Shown piece by piece: positions 55,737 through 64,000 of a stretch of 64,000 bases of DNA. The notes beneath the pieces are model-generated. The model was not told the origin of the DNA. It made no database searches and was given only the letters and a program-made list of their open reading frames with translations. Source of the stretch: Motiliproteus coralliicola (lineage in GTDB: Bacteria; Pseudomonadota; Gammaproteobacteria; Pseudomonadales; Balneatricaceae). The DNA lies in assembly GCF_003345655.1 (NCBI RefSeq), contig NZ_QQOH01000001.1:496001-560000 (forward strand). The letters are read 5' to 3'. Made by a program: the position numbers and the translations under genes. The number at the start of each line of letters is the position of its first letter. The first letter of the stretch is position 1.

Positions 55737-56630
55737 ATGAATGTGTTAATCACAGGCGCGTCTGGGTTTATCGGCTCGGCCCTGATTCGTCATCTGTTGG
55801 ACACCGACCGCACGGTGATCGGTTTGAGTCGTAAACCCGAACCGCTGGCGCGACGGTTTGGTAACCGCATCAAAACCGTTGATGACCTGGCCAAGATCGA
55901 TGCCGATACGTCGATCGATGCGATCGTCAACTTGGCGGGAGAACCGATTCTGGACCGGCGCTGGAGCGAAAAGCGCAAGCAGGTGCTGTATAACAGCCGG
56001 TTGGACACCACCGCAGCGGTGATCAAGTTGATTCAGCGACTCAATACAAAACCCACCGTGTTGGTCAGCGGCTCGGCGATCGGTTATTACGGGTCACAGC
56101 CGGATGATCGGATGTTGGATGAGAACAGCGAAGGCCGAAACGGGTTTACTCATAAGCTCTGTGCCGACTGGGAGAGCCGGGCGTTGGAGGTACAGCGTCT
56201 GGGAGTGCGCGTCTGTTTGCTGCGTACCGGGGTGGTGTTAGGCCATGGCGGGGCGCTGAAACGGATGCTGCCGCCGTTCAAGATGGCGCTTGGTGGGCCG
56301 ATCGGCAGTGGCCGGCAGTGGTTTTCATGGATACAGCTCGACGACATGGTGTCGTTGATCGATTTTCTGCTCCAGCACCAGGTGCTCAGCGGCGCTTTTA
56401 ATGCCACTGCGCCGGAACCGGTGACCAATGCCGAGTTCAGCAAGCAGCTGGGAAGGGTGCTGGGACGGCCGGCTATCTTACCGATGCCGGCTTTCGTGAT
56501 GCGCTTGGCCCTGGGGGAGGGCGCCGAATTGCTGTGTGAGGGCCAGCGGGTGGTACCGGTGCGCTTACAGCAGGCCGGCTTTGAGTTCCGCTATCCGAAG
56601 CTGGACAAGGCGCTGGCCGCCAGTTTATAG
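55737..56630 (+). CDS. TIGR01777-type NAD-dependent epimerase (YfcH-like)
   Basis: A 297-residue short-chain epimerase-fold protein. The Rossmann motif GASGFIGSAL is near residue 6, and DUF1731 occupies the C-terminus. The active-site YYG motif near residue 118 follows VSGSAIGYY. Length equals E. coli YfcH. The ATG at 55737 is chosen because MNVLITGASG is the family start; an in-frame opening from 55593 would overlap the riboflavin synthase gene. The substrate of this family is unknown. Confidence 0.88.
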   Translation: MNVLITGASGFIGSALIRHLLDTDRTVIGLSRKPEPLARRFGNRIKTVDDLAKIDADTSIDAIVNLAGEPILDRRWSEKRKQVLYNSRLDTTAAVIKLIQRLNTKPTVLVSGSAIGYYGSQPDDRMLDENSEGRNGFTHKLCADWESRALEVQRLGVRVCLLRTGVVLGHGGALKRMLPPFKMALGGPIGSGRQWFSWIQLDDMVSLIDFLLQHQVLSGAFNATAPEPVTNAEFSKQLGRVLGRPAILPMPAFVMRLALGEGAELLCEGQRVVPVRLQQAGFEFRYPKLDKALAASL

Positions 56631-56649
56631 CTTGGGGATGCGGGTTTAA

Positions 56650-58467
56650 TCAGTCGTCGATGGTGAAGTGAATCGACCCTGGCCGTCTAGGCTGAGTATC
56701 CGTCGGTTGCGATGCCTTGGGCTCGGGCGCTGAAGGTTCTGCCGTGGGATACGATGGTCTTGAGCTCGACAGCCGTCGACGTAAGCGCTCCAGTCGCTGC
56801 AGCAGCAGCTCACCGTCCCAATACTCATGGGGGTTGGCCGCATGATATTCGAGGTTTCGTAACAGATAACCCAAGGTTGGGTCCTTGGCCTGCTGTTCCA
56901 GCTCCAGCAGGGTGCGAATCGGTTGCGCAGGCCACTGCTTCTCGGCCCAGTCGAACAGCTGTTGATGGGTCAGTTCCGGATCATTGGCCCGGCAGGCCTG
57001 GGCCAGTTGTTCAAACGGGTCTTCGGCTCTGAGCGGTGATCGTGGTTCTGTCTGAGCTGCAGTCGCGACTGAGGATCGGTGCTGCTCCGGCGGCGTGGCA
57101 GGGGCAGTGCTAGCCTGCTCTAACGAGGCCATTTTTATTTCCAGTTGTTTGCGTTTTTGCCAGCTCAACGTCCAGCCCAAAGCACAGATCAGGGCGATCG
57201 CCGCCCAGGCCCAGGCTTGCCAGAGAGAAGGCTGGGCCTGCTCGTCGGTAGCGGATGGGGCGGGGCTGTCGGGAATCACGTCCGAGCTCGGCGTTGCAGT
57301 TTGATTGGATTGTTGACTCGGTGGGGCGGCCATAAACGGCTGGACTTCTATTGTTCTGCCCGGTACTTCAGCCAGTTCCATCGCCTCACGCACGCTGTCC
57401 CACCAGGGCAGTTGTGCGCTGGGTAGCTGGAACTGGCCCGCTCGGGTCAGCAGCAGCTTGTAGTCGATGATTTTGCGACTGACCAGCACGCCGTTGATCA
57501 GACGCTGCTCAAGTTGGGGTGGTTGCGGATAAAGGGTGATTCCATCGATCTCGGCCAGTTGTGGATTCGGTAGCCAAGCCGCCGGGATTCCGTGTCCGAC
57601 CAGTTCCAGGGTTCGCACCAGGGTATCACCAGCCCGAAGATAGGCTTGTTGTTGTGGCCAGTGTTGTTGCAGTTGGACTTCGGAGGCCACCAATGTGGGA
57701 GTTTGGGCCAGATCCTCGGGCCAGGGATGGATTCGGAAGGCTACCGGTTGCGAGCGTACTTCCAATACCTGTCCATCGGTCCGATTGGCCTTAAGGGTCA
57801 GCTCTTCCAGCAGATAGTCCCCCGGCTGATCACCCTGCAGTAGATAGTGCTGTTCGATCACCTGATAGCGTCGATTATCCAGCTGCTCGCTGTAAGCACG
57901 TTGACCTCCAAGCGGGGCAATCTTAATCCCATCGAGGCTTGGCTGGGTCATCTCGGCATGTTGCAACGGTAGGTTGTAGTAGAGTTGCAACCGTAATTTC
58001 AGCGGTTGGCCGGGATAGACTTCGGACTGCTCCAGTTCGCTGATCAGGCGTATCCGCTCTGACAGTCGTTGTGGCTTGGGTGTTACCTGCAGCAACAGCG
58101 GTTGGGTCTGTTCACCCTTAACTGAAATTGGCGGAATCTGCAGATCACCAGCCTGACGAGGTTGCAGTTGCAGTTTCCAGCGCGAGATATAGTGGGTTCG
58201 GCCATTATGCCGTTCGGTCAGATAGCTGGAGCGGCTAGAAAGCAGGTCGAACTGTTGCCGCAGTGCGGTCAGATCAGGACTACCGGGTACCGAGCGCAGC
58301 TGGACCACCTCAAGCTGCAACTCAAAGGGCTGGCCCTCGATGACTTCTTGGGTCGGGGGGTGCCAACTTACCTGCGCCTGAGCTGGGCTGATCCCCAGTA
58401 GCACCAGGGGAAGCAGTAGGACCGATACCAGCGGCAGTTGGATAAGTTGAGCCAAGCGTAGCTTCAC
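56650..58467 (-). CDS. BatD-like membrane protein
   Basis: A 605-residue protein with a signal peptide (about 1-30), a large periplasmic beta-rich region with BatD repeats (about 30-360), a proline-rich linker, one membrane helix (about 412-430) and a cytoplasmic tail rich in Pro/Ser/Arg. BatD accompanies MoxR ATPases and VWA proteins in other bacteria; none lies next to it here. It starts with a GTG. The function of BatD is not well known. Confidence 0.85.
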   Translation of the reverse strand: MKLRLAQLIQLPLVSVLLLPLVLLGISPAQAQVSWHPPTQEVIEGQPFELQLEVVQLRSVPGSPDLTALRQQFDLLSSRSSYLTERHNGRTHYISRWKLQLQPRQAGDLQIPPISVKGEQTQPLLLQVTPKPQRLSERIRLISELEQSEVYPGQPLKLRLQLYYNLPLQHAEMTQPSLDGIKIAPLGGQRAYSEQLDNRRYQVIEQHYLLQGDQPGDYLLEELTLKANRTDGQVLEVRSQPVAFRIHPWPEDLAQTPTLVASEVQLQQHWPQQQAYLRAGDTLVRTLELVGHGIPAAWLPNPQLAEIDGITLYPQPPQLEQRLINGVLVSRKIIDYKLLLTRAGQFQLPSAQLPWWDSVREAMELAEVPGRTIEVQPFMAAPPSQQSNQTATPSSDVIPDSPAPSATDEQAQPSLWQAWAWAAIALICALGWTLSWQKRKQLEIKMASLEQASTAPATPPEQHRSSVATAAQTEPRSPLRAEDPFEQLAQACRANDPELTHQQLFDWAEKQWPAQPIRTLLELEQQAKDPTLGYLLRNLEYHAANPHEYWDGELLLQRLERLRRRLSSSRPSYPTAEPSAPEPKASQPTDTQPRRPGSIHFTIDD

Positions 58468-58557
58468 AAAGGTGCTCTGACAGCAGATAAATGGATGGTG
58501 GCGGTAGTTTAAAACAGTTTAACAACCTTACCGCAGCCCGTAACTTAATGGTTGAGG

Positions 58558-59268
58558 TTAGGTTTTGTCGCGACCGATAGCGCTCAGGATCCCGCGAAGC
58601 ATATTCAACTCCATCGTCTCCGGGCGGGTACGATTGAACAACCGTCGAAGCTTGGTCATCGTCTTGCCTGGGTGTTGTGGAATCAGAAAACCGACCTGCT
58701 CCAGGGTTTGCTCCAAGTGCTGATAGAAGTTTTCCATCTGCTGCTGGGTTGGGTACTCGAGCGTCTCTGGTTCATTCTCATTGCTAAGCTGAGTCTTCCA
58801 GATTTCGTAACAGATCACCTGAATCGCAGAGCTGACATTGAGTACCGGGCTATCGGGATTAGATGGGATGGCGACGTGGAAGTGGCACTGCATCAGTTCA
58901 TCGTTATGCAGCCCCATCCGCTCACGGCCGAACACGATCGCCACCGGCCCCTGCGCCGACTCGGCAACGGCTTTGGTCGCACATTGTTCGGCATCAAGCA
59001 TTGGCCAGGGGAAACTGCGGCTACGGGCGCTGGCGCCGATCACCAGCGGGCAGTCGGCAATGGCTTCGCTCAGGCTGCTGACGATCCGGGCGTTGTCGAG
59101 CAGGTCGGTGGCCGAGGCAGCACGGGAGCTGGCTTCCGGATCTGGGAACAGCCGGGGTTCGACCAGCACCAGCTCGGATAAGCCCATGTTTTTCATCGCC
59201 CGGGCGGCAGCGCCGATGTTTCCCGGGTGGAAGGTGTTGATCATGACGATTCGAATATTGCTGAGCAT
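58558..59268 (-). CDS. trmJ: tRNA (cytidine/uridine-32-2'-O)-methyltransferase TrmJ
   Basis: A 236-residue SPOUT methyltransferase that methylates the 2'-OH of residue 32 in tRNA anticodon loops. The N-terminal NTFHPGNIGAAARAMKNMG is the SPOUT/TrmH motif 1; the knot includes VFGRERMGLHNDEL near residue 112 and IPSNPDSPVLNVSSAIQV near 133. Length is slightly below E. coli TrmJ (246). It is divergent from tcdA, about 140 bp away, so two tRNA modification genes face each other. Confidence 0.92.
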   Translation of the reverse strand: MLSNIRIVMINTFHPGNIGAAARAMKNMGLSELVLVEPRLFPDPEASSRAASATDLLDNARIVSSLSEAIADCPLVIGASARSRSFPWPMLDAEQCATKAVAESAQGPVAIVFGRERMGLHNDELMQCHFHVAIPSNPDSPVLNVSSAIQVICYEIWKTQLSNENEPETLEYPTQQQMENFYQHLEQTLEQVGFLIPQHPGKTMTKLRRLFNRTRPETMELNMLRGILSAIGRDKT

Positions 59269-59409
59269 GGAGCGGCTTTATCTGTGGCAATGGCAGGGAG
59301 GCCGATTATACGGGGCTATCCATTGGCTTAACAGCTGACCTTTGAGCCCTGACGGCGCTACAATAGCGTCCTTTTCCAGTGAGCACAGTTAAGAGGTCGA
59401 TCGATTCAT

Positions 59410-60210
59410 ATGGATCAGCGTTTTGGCGGTACCCGCCGCTTATATGGAACCGATGGTGTTGAGGCGCTGGCGAAGGCGCATGTCTGCGTTATCGGTATCG
59501 GTGGTGTCGGTTCCTGGGTTGTCGAAGCCCTGGCTCGCAGTGCCGTCGGTGAGCTGACCTTGATCGATCTGGATGATCTCTGCGTGACCAACACCAATCG
59601 CCAGATTCATGCCCTTAGCCAAACCATCGGCCAATCCAAAGTGGCGGTGATGGCCGAGCGGGTGGAGCAGATCAATCCGGACTGCCGCTGCCATCAGGTC
59701 GAAGAGTTTATCGATGAGCAGAACGCCTGGGAGCTGCTGGACCAGCGCTTCGACTATGTTATCGATGCGATCGACGATGTGCGTGCCAAAGCGGCGATCA
59801 TCGCCTGTTGTCGGCGCCGTAAAATTCCAGTGATCACCATAGGTGGGGCCGGTGGCCAGGTCGATCCGACCCGTATCGATGTGGCGGATCTTAGCCGTAC
59901 CGAGCAGGATCCGCTGGCGGCCAAGGTACGTTCGCACCTGCGACGGTTCTACAATTTCAGCACCAATCCGAAGCGCCGCTTCGATGTGCCCTGCGTCTAT
60001 TCATCCGAGCAGCTTCGTTATCCGCAGCCCGATGGTTCGGTCTGTGGCCAGAAGCGCACCACCGAGGAGGGAGAGGGGATGCGGCTGGACTGCAACACTG
60101 GTTTTGGTGCCAGCACCTGTGTCACTGCAACCTTCGGTTTTGTGGCCGTTGCCCGGGTGATCGATAAGCTGATCGAGCGGGCCACCCGGCAGGCGGCTGC
60201 GTCGAGCTGA
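59410..60210 (+). CDS. tcdA: tRNA threonylcarbamoyladenosine dehydratase TcdA (CsdL)
   Basis: A 266-residue E1-like enzyme that uses ATP to cyclise t6A to ct6A at tRNA position 37. The Rossmann loop is GIGGVGSW near residue 26, and DLDDLCVTNTNRQ follows. In E. coli it works with the CsdA-CsdE sulfur relay; the fusion of those two domains is encoded 0.8 kb downstream on the other strand. An AAGAGG site precedes the ATG. Confidence 0.93.
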   Translation: MDQRFGGTRRLYGTDGVEALAKAHVCVIGIGGVGSWVVEALARSAVGELTLIDLDDLCVTNTNRQIHALSQTIGQSKVAVMAERVEQINPDCRCHQVEEFIDEQNAWELLDQRFDYVIDAIDDVRAKAAIIACCRRRKIPVITIGGAGGQVDPTRIDVADLSRTEQDPLAAKVRSHLRRFYNFSTNPKRRFDVPCVYSSEQLRYPQPDGSVCGQKRTTEEGEGMRLDCNTGFGASTCVTATFGFVAVARVIDKLIERATRQAAASS

Positions 60211-60233
60211 GCCTTAGTGGGTCCTCTCGGCAC

Positions 60234-60872
60234 TTATAGCCGTCGCTGCCACTGTCCATCCTCTTGGAGGCAGAATAGGTAGCTGCCGTTTGAGGATTTG
60301 CCATGGCTGTCGAAGATGGTGATGGCGGTCTGACGACAGCGCTCACCGCCATTCATCTTTGAGGTCGAGGGAACGACGACGCCGGAGTGCTTGCTGTTAT
60401 GGTTGGTCCAGGAGCTGGGTTGGCCATTGTTATTCTCATTAAGCGCCCGTTGGACCGTGCGCTGAAGTAGCTGCCAGTCATTCTCGTCAAAGCTACCGGC
60501 CGGGGTGTAGCTGATGTCCCAACGCTCGACGTTACGACAGTAATCAAACTGGTAGCGCTCGTCTTTACCCATCGGTTGGGTCAAACGGATCCGGACCGCG
60601 CGGCATTGCTGCTGGTTACTCTGATAGGTGATCAGCGGCTGGATCCGAACCTTCAGGTCGCTATAGGCCGACTGCCAGTGCCTGATCTCAAAATCCTGGG
60701 CCTGTTCCAGGGTAGTCTGCATCTCGGCTATGAGAGAGTCGGCATCCTGAGGATCAAGATCCTTCAGGACGGAGTTGGACAAAAACAGCAGATTGCTGGC
60801 CTGGGCAACCGTGGCGGTGGCGGTTAAGGCCACGAGGCTGAACATCAGCGCGTAGTGTTTCATTTTAGACAT
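60234..60872 (-). CDS. Periplasmic protein of unknown function
   Basis: A 212-residue protein with a clear signal peptide (about 1-25, ending AQA). The mature part has four cysteines and ends in a short Trp-Gln-Arg-rich segment (GQWQRRL). It has a region suggestive of a surface-antigen-like fold (about 140-210), though I cannot name the family. A second ATG at 60863 is an alternative start. It converges on tcdA and is downstream, on the same strand, of the cysteine desulfurase gene. Confidence 0.78.
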   Translation of the reverse strand: MSKMKHYALMFSLVALTATATVAQASNLLFLSNSVLKDLDPQDADSLIAEMQTTLEQAQDFEIRHWQSAYSDLKVRIQPLITYQSNQQQCRAVRIRLTQPMGKDERYQFDYCRNVERWDISYTPAGSFDENDWQLLQRTVQRALNENNNGQPSSWTNHNSKHSGVVVPSTSKMNGGERCRQTAITIFDSHGKSSNGSYLFCLQEDGQWQRRL

Positions 60873-60984
60873 GGCATGACCTGTTTGTGATCCATACGAA
60901 CGGGTATTACGCGACTATGGAGCCGATCGAGCGCAGATAGTTCCCAGTAAGCCTAGACGGATGGATCTCAGTCTGCTGTTTGAG

Positions 60985-62664
60985 TTATCGATACCGTGCA
61001 GCGATTGCTACGATCTCATCGATGATGGCCTGTAGACCATTGCTTCGCGATGGGCTCAGATGCTTCTCTAACTGAAGCTGGGCAATGCTTTGCTGTAGCG
61101 TCTGCGGGTTGATTTCGGTGGTCGGGCATTGTTCAAGCTTCTCCATTAGAAGCATTCCTAAGCCTTTGATAATTCTTGCGTCGCTATCGATGTTGAAATG
61201 GAGTGTACCTGTCTTGGTATCGTAGTGGTGCTGCAGCCATACCCGGCTGCTGCAACCGTGAAGCAGGTTTTGAGGCTGCCGCAGTTCTGGGTCTTCGGCG
61301 CGTTGCTGGGCCGCTTTCATCAGCAACGCATAGCGTGCTTTCCAATGGGATTTGGATAGCAGTGCGTCCAGTAGCGGCTGGGTATCCGGAAGGGGGCTGG
61401 CTGCCGTCGGGCGTTGTGGCGATGTGGAGTCACAATCATCGGATGAGGTTTCGGGGGCCAGCAGGTTGAGCAGGCTCTGCACCAGGCGGTCGATATCCTG
61501 CTTGGTGGTGTAAAGTCCGAACGAGGCTCGGGCGCTGCCGTCGAGCCCCAGCCGCTGGTGCAGCGGCATGGCACAATGGTGGCCGGTTCTGATGGCAATA
61601 TCCTGCTGATCGAGCAGGGCGCCCAGATCGAAGTTGTGCAGTCCTTCGATTACGAAGGGTATCAGCCCGATCCGTTGGCCAGGGTTGCAGAGGATTTGCA
61701 GCCCCGGCACGAGTTTCAACTGCTGTTCGGCGTAGTTCAGCAACTGCTGTTCGTGACGCAGGCGTTGGCGGCGGTCGAAGCTTTCCAGGTAGTCGATCGC
61801 CGTAGCCAGCCCGATGGCACCGGCGATATTGGGGGTGCCGGCTTCAAAGCGGAAGGGCGGTGGCTGAAAACTGCTGGCCTCGAAACTCACTCGCTCGATC
61901 ATCTCGCCGCCGCCTTGCCAAGGTGGCATCACACTCAGCAATGCCTGCTTGCCGTAGAGCACGCCGATACCGGTGGGGCCGTAGAGCTTATGGCCGGAGA
62001 ACAGGTAGAAGTCGCAATCCAGCGCCTGCACGTCGATGGGGAAATGGCTGACCGCCTGAGCTCCGTCGATCAACACCTTGGCGCCGACTCGATGGGCCTG
62101 TTCGATCATGGTTTCGATCGGATTGACGGATCCCAGGGCGTTGGATACCTGGGTCAGGGCCAACAAGCGGGTACGCGGGTTGAGTAGCGCCTCGAAGGCT
62201 TCCAGATCCAGGTCGCCGTCATCCCGGATGGGAATGACCCGCAGTTTCGCACCGCTGCGCTGGGCCAGCAGCTGCCAGGGTACGATGTTGGCGTGATGCT
62301 CCAGTTCGCTGATCAGGATCTCGTCACCTGCAGCGATCGCCAGCTGACCGAAGCTGTGGGCCACCAGGTTGATCCCTTCGGTGGTGCCGCGGGTCCAGAT
62401 GATTTCGCTGCTATGGGCGGCATTGATAAAGCGTTGAACCCTCTCGCGAGCCTGCTCGAACGCTTCGGTGGCCTGTCGGCTGAGGCGGTGGGCGGCGCGA
62501 TGGACGTTGGCGTTATCCTGCTGGTAGTAACGGCTCAGAGCATCGATCACCGCCTGTGGCTTCTGGGTGGTGGCGGCACTGTCGAGATAGCAGAGATCGG
62601 AGTCGGTCAGTAGAGGGAAATCGGCCCGAATCCGGGCCGAATCGATTACACGAGAGTTGGACAT
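60985..62664 (-). CDS. Cysteine desulfurase fused to a SufE/CsdE sulfur acceptor
   Basis: A 559-residue fusion. Residues 1-402 form a SufS/CsdA-type desulfurase: PLP Lys226 in FSGHKLYGP, catalytic Cys364 in RTGHHCAMP. After a Ser/Pro-rich linker (403-425), residues 426-559 match SufE/CsdE, with acceptor Cys471 in LLHGCSSRVW. It removes sulfur from cysteine and hands it to its own C-terminal domain. In E. coli CsdA and CsdE are separate and neighbours of csdL (tcdA), present here at 59410. No other suf genes are seen, so the Csd system is the better fit. Confidence 0.92.
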   Translation of the reverse strand: MSNSRVIDSARIRADFPLLTDSDLCYLDSAATTQKPQAVIDALSRYYQQDNANVHRAAHRLSRQATEAFEQARERVQRFINAAHSSEIIWTRGTTEGINLVAHSFGQLAIAAGDEILISELEHHANIVPWQLLAQRSGAKLRVIPIRDDGDLDLEAFEALLNPRTRLLALTQVSNALGSVNPIETMIEQAHRVGAKVLIDGAQAVSHFPIDVQALDCDFYLFSGHKLYGPTGIGVLYGKQALLSVMPPWQGGGEMIERVSFEASSFQPPPFRFEAGTPNIAGAIGLATAIDYLESFDRRQRLRHEQQLLNYAEQQLKLVPGLQILCNPGQRIGLIPFVIEGLHNFDLGALLDQQDIAIRTGHHCAMPLHQRLGLDGSARASFGLYTTKQDIDRLVQSLLNLLAPETSSDDCDSTSPQRPTAASPLPDTQPLLDALLSKSHWKARYALLMKAAQQRAEDPELRQPQNLLHGCSSRVWLQHHYDTKTGTLHFNIDSDARIIKGLGMLLMEKLEQCPTTEINPQTLQQSIAQLQLEKHLSPSRSNGLQAIIDEIVAIAARYR

Positions 62665-62682
62665 CGTTCTTGTCGGTCGGGG

Positions 62683-63915
62683 TTAGGCGTTATCTTCCGA
62701 CATCGACTGCATCACTTCCTGAGCCCAGCTCAGGCTGTGACGGTAGGCCCCTTCATAGACCGCATCGTTGATATCGAAGTCGGAGAGGCGATCCCATTCG
62801 CCACGTTCGTAAGCGAAGGCGGCCTTGAGTACCTCGCCCTGGGTGCCTTTGCGCTTGCCGATTGCGGCCTTGAGCTCTTCGTTCAGGGGGATCTGCTTGA
62901 GCACTTCGTCCATGCGCATATCCATCAGCGCGTCGATCTCGCTCATGATACCGACCAGGAAGAAGTTGCTGGTGTCCGGGTAACCCTTGGACTCGGCCAG
63001 CAGCTCGCACATCCGCGCTCTGACCAGCAGTCCGCGCGACAGTTCGGTCGGCTTGTCCTTGTTGCTGCTCATCGCGATCAGGGTGGCCCATTTCTTCACC
63101 TGATCCAGCCCCAGCATCACGATCGCCTGATTGAGCGAATCGATCTTGCGGGTCAGTGCGTAAGCGGCGGAGTTGACGATGCGCAACAGTTTGAATGTCA
63201 GCACCGAGTCTTTAATGATCAGGTGTTCGAGCTTATCGGCGGTGGTGTTGGGGTTTTGTACCTCCTGTACCACCTGCATCAGGGCCAGCGAGTTGGCCGT
63301 TACGCTCTTTTTGCCCTTGACCACCTGGGGTTTGCTCAGGAAGTGGCCCTGGAACAATTTGAAACCCATGTCGACGCATTCGTAGAGGTGGTCGAGCTTG
63401 TCGATCCGTTTGGCCAGCAGGGTAACCTTGTAGGGCTCCAGTGCTTCGAGTTGCTGTTTAACTTCGTCCTCATCCAACTGGGAAACATCGATCTTGACGA
63501 TATTGACCAGTTTGAGCAGCAGCGCGTACTTGGGGTCGAAGATAAAATCGTCGATCGAAACCTTGAAGCCGTCTTTGCGTAACTTCTGCACCGCCAGCAA
63601 CAGCGGCTTGTCGATCTCAATGTCGCCGGGGAGCTCGGCCACCACCTGCTTGCACAGTAGTGTGGGCAGGGTTTGGTTCAGCAGCATCTCACGGGTCAGC
63701 TTGATAAAGGCGGGTACCCGTTTCGTGGCCCCTTCGTCGCTGATGCTGGTGAAGTTCAGCAGCATCTGGCTGGACGCCTGGTCGCCCTCGAGAAAATCAC
63801 CGTCGCTGTCGTTATCGCTGCGGTAAAGCAGCTCGTAAGCGATAACTTTGAGTTGACGGTCAAAGATCGGCTGGCGCGCCATCAGCGTCTGGCTATTCGA
63901 GGAAGTCTGGTCCAT
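62683..63915 (-). CDS. EAL-like/HDOD signalling protein (YuxH type)
   Basis: A 410-residue protein with an N-terminal EAL-fold domain (about 10-200) and a C-terminal HDOD domain (about 205-400). The EAL motif reads YELLYR (Glu28-Leu-Leu), and the usual metal-binding residues are not seen, so it should bind rather than cleave c-di-GMP or serve as a protein scaffold. Such proteins regulate motility and biofilm. It begins with an ATG and no membrane segment is visible. It lies just upstream of the desulfurase fusion with an 18-bp gap. Confidence 0.88.
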   Translation of the reverse strand: MDQTSSNSQTLMARQPIFDRQLKVIAYELLYRSDNDSDGDFLEGDQASSQMLLNFTSISDEGATKRVPAFIKLTREMLLNQTLPTLLCKQVVAELPGDIEIDKPLLLAVQKLRKDGFKVSIDDFIFDPKYALLLKLVNIVKIDVSQLDEDEVKQQLEALEPYKVTLLAKRIDKLDHLYECVDMGFKLFQGHFLSKPQVVKGKKSVTANSLALMQVVQEVQNPNTTADKLEHLIIKDSVLTFKLLRIVNSAAYALTRKIDSLNQAIVMLGLDQVKKWATLIAMSSNKDKPTELSRGLLVRARMCELLAESKGYPDTSNFFLVGIMSEIDALMDMRMDEVLKQIPLNEELKAAIGKRKGTQGEVLKAAFAYERGEWDRLSDFDINDAVYEGAYRHSLSWAQEVMQSMSEDNA

Positions 63916-64000
63916 TCAGTAAGTCCAAGCGGATGTTTTCAGGGCATTCTAGCCCAATGCAAGGTGATAGCCTATCGGCTTCAAAGGCTGAATCAAGCTT

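Noticed and set aside
1-64000. Search for tRNA/rRNA genes, insertion sequences, prophage and CRISPR arrays
   Set aside because: I saw no tRNA cloverleaf, transposase, terminal inverted repeat pair, integrase or repeat-spacer array; short gaps leave little room for them. This was by eye, so a covariance search could still find a small RNA.

Overview
The window reads as chromosomal core DNA of a marine-type gammaproteobacterium of the Oceanospirillales/Pseudomonadales group (inference). The strongest clue is gene order: leuC-leuD-leuB-asd-fimV-truA-trpF-(trpBA)-accD-folC-SPOR-cvpA-purF-metZ matches the Pseudomonas-type arrangement, while trpFBA as one block, class III PHA synthase genes and an E. 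coli-like riboflavin synthase point to an Oceanospirillales-like relative. Coding density is high, no intergenic gap exceeds about 300 bases, and I see no insertion sequence, prophage, CRISPR array, rRNA or tRNA gene.

Layout. 1-0.5 kb: tail of an unidentified, possibly patatin-like gene. 0.57-4.5 kb: beta-alanine catabolism (LysR regulator bauR, divergent bauA-bauC). 4.7-15.1 kb: a signalling block with a bacteriohemerythrin, a four-gene minus-strand operon (sensor kinase, REC-HD-GYP-like protein, single receiver, PAS-GGDEF-EAL-REC protein) and a divergent second kinase. 15.2-19.2 kb: Tat-exported PhoX phosphatase with a Pho box, a retropepsin-like protease, folE and an Smr protein. 19.3-23.8 kb: phenylalanine/tyrosine catabolism (fumarylacetoacetase-like hydrolase, maiA, a VOC protein, hppD, phhA) with no hmgA. 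24.0-27.3 kb: prmB, aroC, an MFS transporter. 27.4-30.4 kb: polyhydroxyalkanoate genes (DUF6489-like protein, phaR, phaE-phaC class III synthase). 30.4-49.3 kb: LysR regulator and the long plus-strand biosynthetic block (leucine, aspartate semialdehyde, FimV, tRNA pseudouridine, tryptophan, malonyl-CoA, folate, purine, methionine).

49.4-54.9 kb: a small Cys-rich protein, an AhpD-like protein, a DUF547 protein, an ECF sigma factor with a zinc-type anti-sigma partner, then a structured leader, a hemerythrin-like protein, a PilZ protein and a convergent diguanylate cyclase. 55.0-59.3 kb: riboflavin synthase, a TIGR01777 epimerase, a BatD-like protein, trmJ. 59.4-63.9 kb: tcdA (csdL), a periplasmic protein, a cysteine desulfurase fused to a SufE/CsdE domain, and an EAL-like/HDOD protein.

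Most of the window is housekeeping. The parts worth a second look are (i) the repeated pairing of hemerythrin genes with c-di-GMP genes, (ii) the operon with three KPW-type receivers and a strongly altered HD-GYP site, (iii) the tyrosine pathway block with a VOC protein where hmgA is expected, (iv) the CsdA-CsdE fusion beside CsdL, and (v) two structured leaders, before purF and before the second hemerythrin gene.
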